From contig JAICWX010000017.1 in assembly GCA_025934635.1 (NCBI GenBank), positions 1-52,181 of the forward strand: DNA of 52,181 nt, in the 5' to 3' direction. Positions within the stretch are counted from its first letter, which is position 1; each line of letters starts with the position of its first letter. The notes under the pieces are model-generated. The model ran no database searches, was not told where the DNA came from, and saw only the letters and a program-made list of their open reading frames with translations. Shown one piece after another: positions 43,870-51,273 of this stretch. This DNA is from Streptosporangiaceae bacterium. GTDB lineage: Bacteria > Actinomycetota > Actinomycetes > Streptosporangiales > Streptosporangiaceae. The position numbers were made by a program, and so were the translations under genes.

Positions 43870-44611
43870 ACCGCCGGTGCTCGACGGGCCGGTCCCCGAC
43901 GAGCTCGTCGCGATCGCCGAACGCCACGGCCAGGTGGTGGCGGCCGGGGACAACGCGGCCACGCTGGCCGACTTCCGGGCGGACCGGACCGGTCAGCTGC
44001 TCGGGTCGGCCCGGCTGCCGGACCGGCTCGTCTCGTCCCGGCTGCTGCGCCTGCAGGCCGAGCCGGACGGGCTGGTCGCCGCGTTCATCCGGTACACCGC
44101 GGCGGACGGCAGCCAGACCGTGCTGCGATCCCGGTGGATCAAGCTCGATGAGGGCTGGCGGGTCACCCAGGTGCGCAACGTCCCCGGCACCCCGCCGGTG
44201 ATCGCGGCGGCCGGGCCGCGCGATGACGGGCTCGACCGGCCGCACTGGGAGGGCCTGCGCGACGGCGAGGTACGGGTGCAGCGCTGCGTGCCGTGCGGGC
44301 ACTGGATCTGGGCGCCGCAGCCGCTCTGTCCCCGGTGCCACAGTTTCGACCTGACCTGGCCCGCCGTCGAGCCGGCCGGGACGGTCTACTCCTGGACTCG
44401 CACCTGGCAGGCGTTCAGCCCGGAGCTGTCCGGGCACCTGCCGTTCGTGATCGTCCTCGCGGAGCTGCCCGCGGCGGGCGGGCGCCGGCTGCTCGGCGTG
44501 CTGCGGGACGGCGACGGCACTGACGTCCGCGTGGGCCAGCCGGTGGTCGGCGTGATCGATCCCGCGCCCTCCCCCGGTGCGTGGCCGGCGCTGCGCTGGA
44601 GGCTTTCGTGA
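43862..44611 (+). CDS. SnoaL-like / DUF35 OB-fold fusion protein
   Basis: The 249-residue fusion has residues 10-115 resembling a SnoaL/NTF2-like domain (IAERHGQVVAAGDNAATLAD, RSRWIKLDEGWRVTQVRNVP). Residues from about 120 form a DUF35 protein: rubredoxin-like zinc ribbon CVPCGHWIWAPQPLCPRC, then an OB fold (GTVYSWTRTWQAFSPELS, PFVIVLAEL). DUF35 proteins partner thiolase-like enzymes; in ChsH2 the DUF35 domain binds the aldolase Ltp2. The next gene is exactly such a thiolase, coupled by GTGA, so a complex is likely. Confidence 0.82.
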   Translation: MTEPPVLDGPVPDELVAIAERHGQVVAAGDNAATLADFRADRTGQLLGSARLPDRLVSSRLLRLQAEPDGLVAAFIRYTAADGSQTVLRSRWIKLDEGWRVTQVRNVPGTPPVIAAAGPRDDGLDRPHWEGLRDGEVRVQRCVPCGHWIWAPQPLCPRCHSFDLTWPAVEPAGTVYSWTRTWQAFSPELSGHLPFVIVLAELPAAGGRRLLGVLRDGDGTDVRVGQPVVGVIDPAPSPGAWPALRWRLS

Positions 44612-45777
44612 GCGGATCCCTGCGGGGCGCCGCCGCGGTGGCGGGCATCGGCAGCACGCCGTACTACAAGCGCGGGACCAGCCCGCATCCGGCGCTGCGG
44701 CTGATCCTGGAGGCGATCCTGGCTGCCTGCGCCGACGCGGGCCTGGACGCGCACGACGTGGACGGCTTCGTCTCCTACGCCAATGACCTGAACGAGGGGC
44801 TGGCGGTTGGCGCCGCCCTCGGTGTCCGGGAGGTCCGCTGGTCGACCATGGTGTGGGGCGGCGGGGGCGGCGGGGTGGCGGCGGCGGTCAACGCGGCGGC
44901 CGCGGCGGTGGCCTGCGGCCAGGCCGAGAACGTGATCGTGTACCGCGGGATCACCGAGGCCGACGACGGGAGGCAGAGCTACGGGAAGGGGCACTTCCCG
45001 CCGCTGCTTTCGGCGCATGGGGTCATGACTCCGGTTCAGGTCTGCGCGCTGCGGAGCCAGCGGATGCTCGAGGTCGACGGGGTGCCGTGGTCGGCGCTCG
45101 AGGCGCTGGTGCAGGCGTCTTACCATCACGCACAGCGGAACCCGGACGCGGTGGCTTACGGCCGGCCGCTGGACCATCCGACCTACGCCGGGTCCCGCTG
45201 GGTGTCCGAGCCGCTGCGCCTGTTCGACTGCTCGCGGGAGAACGACGGGGCCGCGGCCGTGCTGGTTACCTCGGCGGAGCGGGCCCGGGACCTGCGTTCG
45301 GTGCCTGCGTTCGTGCTGTCCGGGGTGCAGGGCGCCGGGCCGGGCTGGAGCGAGTCGGCCGAGAACAACGCGGCGTACACCAGTGCGGGCTTCCATCCGG
45401 CCATGGTGGCGCGGCTGTGGGCGGATGCTTGCCTCAAGCCGGGCGAGGTGGACGTGGTCCAGGTGTATGAGAACTTCAGCGGTCCGGCGGTGGCGTCGCT
45501 GATCGACCTCGGGCTGTGCCCGCCGGGGCCGGAGGCGGGGTCGTTCATGACCGTGCCGAACCTCATCGCGCCGGACGGGGTGCTGCCGGTCAACACGGCG
45601 GGCGGGAACATCGCCGAGGGCTTCGTGCACGGGATCGGGCTGATCCTGGAGGCGGTCCGGCAGATCCGCGGTACCTCGGCCAGCCAGGTGCCGGGCACGG
45701 ACGTCTCGCTGCTGCTCGGCGGCCCGGTCGCGCCGCTGGTCAGCGCGACTGTCTTCGGCTCCGCCGCCACCGTCTGA
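44608..45777 (+). CDS. Thiolase-fold protein, Ltp2/SCPx-like, DUF35 partner
   Basis: The 389-residue thiolase superfamily protein begins GAAAVAGIGSTPYYKRG. The place of the usual nucleophilic Cys is a glycine run (STMVWGGGGGGVAAAVNAAA). The C-terminal motif VNTAGGNIAEGFVHGIG is conserved, and VDVVQVYENFSGPAV supplies a Tyr where Ltp2-type aldolases have a catalytic one. This points to retro-aldol cleavage or another Cys-independent step, not classical thiolysis. It begins at GTG 44608 overlapping the DUF35 gene and ends the operon. Paralogue scraps occur at 46651 and 49205. Confidence 0.88.
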   Translation: MSGSLRGAAAVAGIGSTPYYKRGTSPHPALRLILEAILAACADAGLDAHDVDGFVSYANDLNEGLAVGAALGVREVRWSTMVWGGGGGGVAAAVNAAAAAVACGQAENVIVYRGITEADDGRQSYGKGHFPPLLSAHGVMTPVQVCALRSQRMLEVDGVPWSALEALVQASYHHAQRNPDAVAYGRPLDHPTYAGSRWVSEPLRLFDCSRENDGAAAVLVTSAERARDLRSVPAFVLSGVQGAGPGWSESAENNAAYTSAGFHPAMVARLWADACLKPGEVDVVQVYENFSGPAVASLIDLGLCPPGPEAGSFMTVPNLIAPDGVLPVNTAGGNIAEGFVHGIGLILEAVRQIRGTSASQVPGTDVSLLLGGPVAPLVSATVFGSAATV

Positions 45778-46098
45778 CCCTTCCGGGGAAGCTGCCGGTC
45801 CCGGGGATAACGGGGCGGGCACGAGATGGGTGTGCTCCCGCTGACCGCTCAGCGACGAACCCCCGCCCGGTGGCACGCCATCGTCTGCGGTGTCCTCAGG
45901 TTCCCAGCGCAGCAGGTCGCCTGGCTGGCACCCGAGCACCTCGCAGAGCGCGGCGAGCGTGGTGAAGCGCACGGCCTTGGCGCGGCCGTTCTTGAGTACC
46001 GCCAGGTTGGCGGGCGTGATCCCTACGCGGTCGGCGAGCTCGCCGACGGACATCTTCCGCCTGGCCAGCATCACGTCGATCTCGACGGCGATCGGCAT
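45778..46098 (-). CDS. XRE-type HTH regulator, 3' end undefined
   Basis: ATG 46098 overlaps the stop of the DUF2975 gene (TGATG). The product starts MPIAVEIDVMLARRKMSVGE, then LADRVGITPANLAVLKNG, AVRFTTLAALCEVLGCQPGD and LLRWEPED, a compact Cro/C1 HTH of the kind that normally ends after 70-80 residues. Here no stop follows in frame; the frame runs on antisense through the thiolase gene to 44386. The end given is the edge of the intergenic region, not a seen stop. An indel after codon 70 would explain this: a TGA lies one frame over near 45840. Confidence 0.7.
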
Positions 46099-46589
46099 CA
46101 GATCATCTGGTCCAGCTCGGCCCGCAGCTGCACCGCTTCGACATCGCGCGCGACGGCCTGAGCGAGCAGCATCCGCAGCACCAGCACGATGAGCGCGACC
46201 CCCAGGATGCCCACGCCGATCCCGCCCATGATCAAGGTGACGCCCGGGTCGTCCCGCTGGCCCGGCGCGTTGACGCCCGTGACCACAAACCACACCAGGC
46301 CAGCCGCCACGATCGCGCCGATCACGATGTCCACGTACCGGAAGGCAGCGTCGGAGAACACCGTCCCGCGTCGCACCATCGTCACCAGCCGCCACACGCA
46401 GACCCCGATGACCTGGACCGACACCAGGCCCAGGATCGTGATCACGCGCAGCGCGGTCAGCGGGAGCGATCCGTCCTCCTTGTCGTTCCCGCTGATCAGC
46501 GTCCACACCATCAATACCTGCAGGAGCACGGTGCCGGCGAGCACCAGCACGAGCACGGCGCGCAGCGCACGCACGGTCAGCTTTCCCAT
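46098..46589 (-). CDS. DUF2975 membrane protein
   Basis: The 163-residue protein has four membrane helices (ALRAVLVLVLAGTVLLQVLM, TILGLVSVQVIGVCVWRLV, YVDIVIGAIVAAGLVWFVVT, IGVGILGVALIVLVLRMLL) and RRGTVFSDAAFRYVD in the second loop, the DUF2975 signature. The C-terminus is helical and polar (EAVQLRAELDQMI). It is nearly always paired with a small XRE regulator, as here. Function unknown; it may sense a membrane signal and hold the regulator. Confidence 0.9.
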   Translation of the reverse strand: MGKLTVRALRAVLVLVLAGTVLLQVLMVWTLISGNDKEDGSLPLTALRVITILGLVSVQVIGVCVWRLVTMVRRGTVFSDAAFRYVDIVIGAIVAAGLVWFVVTGVNAPGQRDDPGVTLIMGGIGVGILGVALIVLVLRMLLAQAVARDVEAVQLRAELDQMI

Positions 46590-46622
46590 AGCCCAGCCCT
46601 TCGATCGATGAACGATCGGAAA

Positions 46623-46639
46623 CTATCGAATTTCGATAG
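46623..46639. promoter_or_regulatory. Perfect palindrome, operator of the DUF2975/XRE pair
   Basis: CTATCGAA-T-TTCGATAG is a 17-base perfect dyad 34 bases upstream of the DUF2975 start. It is AT-rich against the local GC and well placed to cover the promoter. The XRE protein is the natural candidate to bind it. Confidence 0.7.
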
Positions 46640-46650
46640 GTAAGTCAAAG

Positions 46651-46716
46651 GCCTGAGACGGCTTCGTCCTGGAGGCGGTGCGGTAGATCCGCGGCACCTC
46701 GGCCAGCCAGGTGCCG
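46651..46716 (+). pseudogene. Scrap of a thiolase paralogue (3' part)
   Basis: About 50 bases here (CTGGAGGCGGT...GCCAGCCAGGTGCCG) match the intact thiolase gene at 45648-45698 with three differences, one of which makes an in-frame TAG. Just before, GGCTTCGT is joined to CCTGGAGG where the intact gene has about 18 more bases. It is a remnant of a second, diverged copy. Confidence 0.7.
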
Positions 46717-46718
46717 TG

Positions 46719-47138
46719 TTACGCCCTAGTCGCCGGCCCTCCATCCCCGGAGCCGTGCGGAGCCGGGACCTGTGGGAGACGCAGTTCTGGCTGGACATTG
46801 GGGCCGACGAGGATGATCAGCCGCCTGACGATGGGCTGGACTCCGGTTACGAACAGCGAGCGCTGATCCCTGGCCAGGTGCCGGTGGGCGCTGACCAGGA
46901 CGGAAAGGGCGCCGCAGTCCATGAAGGCGAGTCCGGACAGATCCAGTACGAGCATCTGCGGCCGCAGTTTCAGGATGTCGCCGAGGACCTCCTGGAACAG
47001 CGCCTTGTTGCTCAGGTCGAGCTCGCCTTGCAGCCTGAGCACAGGCCGCCGCGGGTGATGCTCCGCAATGATCATCAGGTGCGGAGCGGAGAACACGGCC
47101 GGGTCCGGCCCGGGCTGGCCGCTGAATACGCATGCCAC
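46719..47138 (-). CDS. STAS-domain protein (anti-sigma factor antagonist type)
   Basis: The 139-residue protein from GTG 47138 (GGAGG 9 bases upstream) has a STAS fold: VLRLQGELDLSNKALFQEVL, LVLDLSGLAFMDCGALSVLV and RSLFVTGVQPIVRRLI. The usual phosphorylation site D-S-S-G-L is D-C-G-A-L here, so it lacks the Ser switched by anti-sigma kinases. It may be permanently active or regulated through the Cys. No anti-sigma kinase gene is adjacent. Confidence 0.88.
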   Translation of the reverse strand: MACVFSGQPGPDPAVFSAPHLMIIAEHHPRRPVLRLQGELDLSNKALFQEVLGDILKLRPQMLVLDLSGLAFMDCGALSVLVSAHRHLARDQRSLFVTGVQPIVRRLIILVGPNVQPELRLPQVPAPHGSGDGGPATRA

Positions 47139-47241
47139 AGATCTTCACCTCCCAGGTGAGATCCGCGGACACACGGCGGAACGTTCGCAATCTACCGTGC
47201 TGGCGGCATTCCCCGCAAAGCCGGCGGCGGCGCGTGTCCGT

Positions 47242-48030
47242 CTACACCGCCGGGCTGACCTCCGGCGCGGCCAGCCCGGTCAGGCCCAGGTCCGACGGGT
47301 GCAGGTCGCCCACGCGCTCGTCACTGGCCGGCCCCGTGCTCCTGCCCAGCAGTTCGGTGGCTACGTCGGCGATGCGCCGCCGCGTATCGCGGGCGCGCCG
47401 GCGCAGCACGTCGAAGGCGGTCACCGCGTCGAGATGGCGGGTTCCCATCAGGTAGCCGACCGCACGCTCGATGACTACCCGGTAGTCCAGGGCGTACTGC
47501 AGCTGGGCGGTCACGACGCCGGACTCCTGGGCGGCCAGCGCGACGGCGAGGATCTCCGCGATCAGGGCGCCGTAGGCGGTCAGGGCGTTGATATCCGACC
47601 GGTCCCACTGATAGGGCTCGTCCCGGTAGACGTTCAGCGTGCCGACCGGGCTGCCGCCGAGGAGCAGCGGTATGCCGGCCACCGCCCGCACCTGACCCGG
47701 CGCCCGGGCCTGCAGTTCCGGCCAGCGGTCGTCGGTATCCAGGTCGCTGGTCACGACCTCGCGCGCGTAGACGTAGGACTCATAGCACGGCCCCTGGCCC
47801 ACGGCGGCCTGCGCCTCCTCGAGCTGACGGCCCGCCTCGTCAGAGGCGGCCACGTAGGCCAGGTAGCCGGACTCGGTGATGAACATGATGCCGGCGCCGC
47901 CGTAGCCGAACACGCCGTGCACCGAATTGACGGTGCGCTTCATGACCGCCACCACGTCGGCGTCGGACGCGGCTTCGCGCAGCCGCTGCAAGCTGGAGCG
48001 CAGGGCCGTCTCATCGATGTGCGCCGTCAT
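47242..48030 (-). CDS. GAF-ANTAR transcription antiterminator
   Basis: The 262-residue protein has a GAF domain at residues 20-165 (GGAGIMFITESGYLAYVAAS, GQGPCYESYVYAREVVTSDL, GIPLLLGGSPVGTLNVYRDE) and a C-terminal ANTAR domain (LQYALDYRVVIERAVGYLMG, DAVTAFDVLRRRARDTRRR). ANTAR proteins bind paired RNA hairpins and block termination when the sensor domain is triggered. ATG 48030 follows GGAGG by 5 bases. The unusual closing Pro/Val tail is not part of either domain. Confidence 0.93.
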   Translation of the reverse strand: MTAHIDETALRSSLQRLREAASDADVVAVMKRTVNSVHGVFGYGGAGIMFITESGYLAYVAASDEAGRQLEEAQAAVGQGPCYESYVYAREVVTSDLDTDDRWPELQARAPGQVRAVAGIPLLLGGSPVGTLNVYRDEPYQWDRSDINALTAYGALIAEILAVALAAQESGVVTAQLQYALDYRVVIERAVGYLMGTRHLDAVTAFDVLRRRARDTRRRIADVATELLGRSTGPASDERVGDLHPSDLGLTGLAAPEVSPAV

Positions 48031-48679
48031 CACGGCCTCCTCCCCCCGGCACCGGACTGGATACCGGGCCGCCAGGGCCGATTATCGTACATTTTTCCCG
48101 GCGGCGGCACGATACGGGCACCGGCTGGCCTTTCGCTGTCGTCCTGCTGGCCGTCTGCGCCTGCGGGTCTGCGGCTGGCCCGGCCCGGGCGCCCGCGTCC
48201 AGCCCTGTCCATGCACCGCTGTCCAGCCCGGCCGGCTCACCTATGTCTCGCTAGCCAACTGCTGGATCATCATCAATGTCGGCGGAGGCCCGACCGACGA
48301 CAAGCCGGAGGTCACCCTGGAGACGCCACGCGAGCCCGACCGGGCCAGCCGCAGACCCGCAGGGTGACTGGATTCCCGCCCACTGGCCGTCCAGTGCGCC
48401 CGCCGACTCGTCCGGATGAATGCTGCTGACGGTCATGACCACCACGATCATCGGCACGGACGCTGGCGGCACAGGTCGGTCACGCTGCGGTTTGCCGTGC
48501 TGAAGGACGTCATAGACGAGATCGCCGACTCGCTACCTGGCAAGCTCGTGGTCGTCCGAGCAATCCCGTCACCATCGACGTGCACGGCAACATCGTTCGG
48601 GTCCTGCCGGAAGGGCAACCCTCGGGAAGGTCGTAGCCAGGTGGCTGCCGGCCGGTGCCCGGGCGGCTCGTGAGCTCAG
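48031..48679. other. Intergenic region with traces of a decayed gene
   Basis: About 650 bases. On the plus strand near 48240-48320 the frame reads YVSLANCWIIINVGGGPTDD; at 48480-48560 RFAVLKDVIDEIADSLPGKL; and one frame over at 48565-48636 NPVTIDVHGNIVRVLPEGQP before a stop. These look like protein pieces in different frames, possibly one broken gene, but I recognise no family. Confidence 0.35.
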
Positions 48680-49189
48680 TCAGCTAGTTGCGGGCTGTGT
48701 GAGGGCGTCGCCGCTGAGCCGCTGAACTTTCCATTCGTCCATGCCGACAGCCCCGATGGAACGGTAGAAGCGAATGGACGGCTCGTTCCAGGCGAGCACC
48801 GCCCATTCGAAGCGGCGGTACCCGCGCTGAACGCACACCTCGGCGAGCGCCTTGATCAAGGCCTTGCCGTAGCCGTGACGCCGCTCGTCTTCGCGGACGA
48901 ACAGGTCCTCAAGGTAGATGCCGTGGCGACCGGTAAAGGTAGAGAAGTTCAGGAACCAGACCGCGATCGCGACAACCCGGCCACCCTTCTCTACAACGTG
49001 CGCGAACACTGAGGGATCGGCGCCGAACAGGACCTGGCGCAGGTCCTCTGCTGTCGTCTGGACGGCGTCTGGTTCGTTCTCGTACTCCGCGAGCCCGCGG
49101 ACGCAGTCCAGGATCCCGTCTTCATCACCGGGGCGCGCCTGACGCAAGACAGCTCCCCCATCGAGGGACCTGCTCTCGCCTGTGTCCAC
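48680..49189 (-). CDS. GNAT N-acetyltransferase (diamine/thialysine type)
   Basis: The 169-residue GNAT has LRQARPGDEDGILDCVRGLA, then IAVWFLNFSTFTGRHGIYLE, LFVREDERRHGYGKALIKAL with the acetyl-CoA loop, and FEWAVLAWNEPSIRFYRSIG. The last pattern is typical of the spermidine/spermine and thialysine acetyltransferase branch. GTG 49189 is taken as start; a TTG at 49147 has the better ribosome site (GGGGGAG 5 bases upstream) and would remove 14 residues. Confidence 0.88.
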   Translation of the reverse strand: MDTGESRSLDGGAVLRQARPGDEDGILDCVRGLAEYENEPDAVQTTAEDLRQVLFGADPSVFAHVVEKGGRVVAIAVWFLNFSTFTGRHGIYLEDLFVREDERRHGYGKALIKALAEVCVQRGYRRFEWAVLAWNEPSIRFYRSIGAVGMDEWKVQRLSGDALTQPATS

Positions 49190-49204
49190 CGGTCGATCAT
49201 AGGC

Positions 49205-49269
49205 GTCCGGGTGGTCCGCTGGTCCACGATGGTGTGGGGCGGCGACGGTGAACGCGGAGGCTGCGGCCG
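49205..49269 (+). pseudogene. Scrap of a thiolase paralogue (5' part)
   Basis: GTCCG...GGTCCGCTGGTC and ATGGTGTGGGGCGGCG match the intact thiolase at 44827-44870, coding VRWSTMVWGG. After a gap of about 21 bases relative to the intact gene, GGTGAACGCGGAGGCTGCGG continues the match (about 23 of 29 bases), now out of frame. It is not translated as thiolase. Together with 46651-46716 it shows that a second copy once lay in this area. Confidence 0.65.
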
Positions 49270-49531
49270 GGCGGCAAAGCCACGGCGACCGACGTCCGGG
49301 GCGGCCGAAACCGCGGCCAGCGAGCCCGCACCGCACACGACACCCAGGTCTGGCTCGCGCTCCGGGGTGGGGCCGCGCTCCGGGGACCTGGCCGAAGCCG
49401 GCTAGCGTTTTGCGATCGCGGAGAGGACGACTTGGACGGCGGTCGTGGTAATGCAGGGGCCGCTGGGGAAACGTGCTGATGGAGGATCGTCAGCTGGGCG
49501 GGGCGGAAGTGCACGGCCATGCCATGATTCG

Positions 49532-49840
49532 GTGGTGTCCGCGCGTGTTGTCGCATCTGGTTTGTGGTTGTATGACGGGATCACCCCGATTCCGGTGCGT
49601 GTCGTGGAACTCGACTACGACTTCTGGTATGTCGTAGCCGAAGCCGGCGGCGAGCTGGAGCACGGCGAGCATCCGCTGCTGAACGACAATGGCCGGCTGT
49701 ATTACGTGCGGTACCGACCCGGCTGGTCGGAGGGGCAGGATTTCTGGCCTGACTCGGTCGGCTTTCAGCGGCTCGAGGATGCCGTCGCGGCGGCCGAAGC
49801 GGGCGTGCCGGGGGTAGTGACGTGGGATGAAAACGTCTGA
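49532..49840 (+). CDS. Hypothetical protein, about 102 residues
   Basis: The frame reads RVVASGLWLYDGITPIPVRV, VELDYDFWYVVAEAGGELEH, GRLYYVRYRPGWSEGQDFWP and ends VPGVVTWDENV. Aromatic-rich beta strands and balanced composition suggest a real small cytosolic protein. GTG 49532 is a guess; GTG 49535 is adjacent and the frame is open back to 49445. No family recognised. The following 300 bases (49841-50141) show no gene. Confidence 0.6.
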   Translation: MVSARVVASGLWLYDGITPIPVRVVELDYDFWYVVAEAGGELEHGEHPLLNDNGRLYYVRYRPGWSEGQDFWPDSVGFQRLEDAVAAAEAGVPGVVTWDENV

Positions 49841-50141
49841 CTGGCAGTGATGGCCGGGCAACCGTGGCCGTTTCTAGGTACTTGACCTGGCCGGATGCCA
49901 GCCAGCGAAGACTCCGCTCTAGCCTGCATCGTCGCACCGCCCCGATACAGGCACTGGGCCCGTAGCGCCCGGGACGCGGCCAGGGATTTTCCGGGCGCGG
50001 TGGACCGCCCAGAATGCGACCGTGGTTCCGCGGACGAGGCCTGTCCGCATTCATCGTCATAATCTCAGCGCGCGCGATGAGTCCGGCCATCACCGTCGGT
50101 CTCTATGTCGAACGCCGCGTCCGGTCACAGAAGGAGTCGCG

Positions 50142-50786
50142 ATGCCCCGCACCCGGGTCCACAACATGAACATCTCCCTCGACGGCTATGCCGCCGGCGA
50201 GCAGGTGACGTTCGACGCCCCGATCGGCGGCGCCGAGCGGCTGTTCCAGTGGTTCGACGGCCGGGTAATCCACGGCATCGACAAGGCAGACGCGCCCGTC
50301 ACGGTGGACCGTGCCCTGTTCAGCATGTGGAGCCAGGGCATCGGCGCCGAGATCATGGGACGCCGCAAGTTCGGCCCCCAGGCTGGCGACTGGCCCGACG
50401 ACGGGTGGCAGGGGTGGTGGGGCGACGAGCCGCCATTCCAGACACCGGTATTCGTCATGACCCACCACCCCCGCCCCGCGATCGACTTCCCCAACGGGAC
50501 CAGCTTCCGGTTCGTGGACGGGCCGCCGGAGGAGGTGCTCCGCCTCGCCCAGGAGGCCGCAGGCGGGCGCGATGTCCGCATCGGCGGAGGACCCTCGACC
50601 GTGCGCCAGTTCCTCCAGGCCGGCCTGGTCGACTTCATGCACCTGGTGATCGTGCCGATCACCCTCGGGCGCGGCGTATCCCTGTGGGAGGGATCAAGCG
50701 GCATCGAAGACCGCTTCACCGTCGAGTCGGTCACCTCGCCCAGCGGCCTGACCCACCAGCTGTGGAACAAGACTGGCCACACCTGA
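50142..50786 (+). CDS. Dihydrofolate reductase/RibD C-terminal domain protein
   Basis: The 214-residue protein starts RTRVHNMNISLDGYAAGEQV, the typical opening of YyaP/YwjB-type RibD_C proteins. It continues with AEIMGRRKFGPQAGDW, VFVMTHHPRPAIDFPNGTSF, GRDVRIGGGPSTVRQFL (NADPH-binding) and LVDFMHLVIVPITLGRGVSL. ATG 50142 has AGAAGGAG 5 bases upstream. These proteins resemble reductases of folate or flavin precursors, but their real substrates are mostly unknown. Confidence 0.93.
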   Translation: MPRTRVHNMNISLDGYAAGEQVTFDAPIGGAERLFQWFDGRVIHGIDKADAPVTVDRALFSMWSQGIGAEIMGRRKFGPQAGDWPDDGWQGWWGDEPPFQTPVFVMTHHPRPAIDFPNGTSFRFVDGPPEEVLRLAQEAAGGRDVRIGGGPSTVRQFLQAGLVDFMHLVIVPITLGRGVSLWEGSSGIEDRFTVESVTSPSGLTHQLWNKTGHT

Positions 50787-50952
50787 ACCCCGAACCGGCC
50801 ACAGTCCCCGCGCCGCGCCAGGCCGGCCTGACCTGCGACTCCCCACACCCAGCAGGACGACGGCCAGCTCTGCGTCCAGCCGACGCTGCGCCGCGCGAAG
50901 GCGGGCTCGCATCCTCATGCGCAAACACTAGGCGTGGCCGGCCCGTCCTGGC

Positions 50953-50991
50953 ATCTGCCCGGAGACAGAGCGGATCTGTCTCCAGGCAGAT
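50953..50991. terminator. Long near-perfect hairpin
   Basis: Outer arms ATCTGCC (50953-50959) and GGCAGAT (50985-50991); inner arms GGAGACAGA (50961-50969) and TCTGTCTCC (50975-50983); one mismatched pair between them; 5-base loop. This 17-pair stem is the longest in the window, 167 bases after the DHFR-like gene. It may terminate that transcript or be part of a structured RNA. Confidence 0.55.
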
Positions 50992-51111
50992 ACCGCCGGC
51001 GCCCGAATCCGTCTCGCCGCTATCGCCAATGGCCTTCCGGACGACGACGCGAGCCGACGGCAGACGCGAGGGTTGATGAGGTCACCCACTACATACGAAG
51101 GAGAGGCAGCC

Positions 51112-51183
51112 ATGTCCTTCCCGGAGCCGAACTCCCGCTGGGAGCGCCTGTTGCACTATCTGGAGCCGCGTTCACCGGGCTGA
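51112..51183 (+). CDS. Tiny open reading frame with strong ribosome site
   Basis: AAGGAGAGG precedes ATG 51112 by 5 bases, and the frame codes 23 residues starting MSFPEPNSRWERLLHYLEP before TGA. One frame over, the sequence continues FTGLMVLGAAAFPAPLHSRL, a hydrophobic stretch ending at 51257. So it may be the start of a small membrane protein broken by an indel near 51165. No family recognised. Confidence 0.35.
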   Translation: MSFPEPNSRWERLLHYLEPRSPG

Positions 51184-51273
51184 TGGTCCTCGGGGCCGCC
51201 GCTTTCCCCGCACCGCTTCATTCAAGGCTCATTAATTTCACAAATTTCTCTGTGTAAATATTCCCGATGGCGC

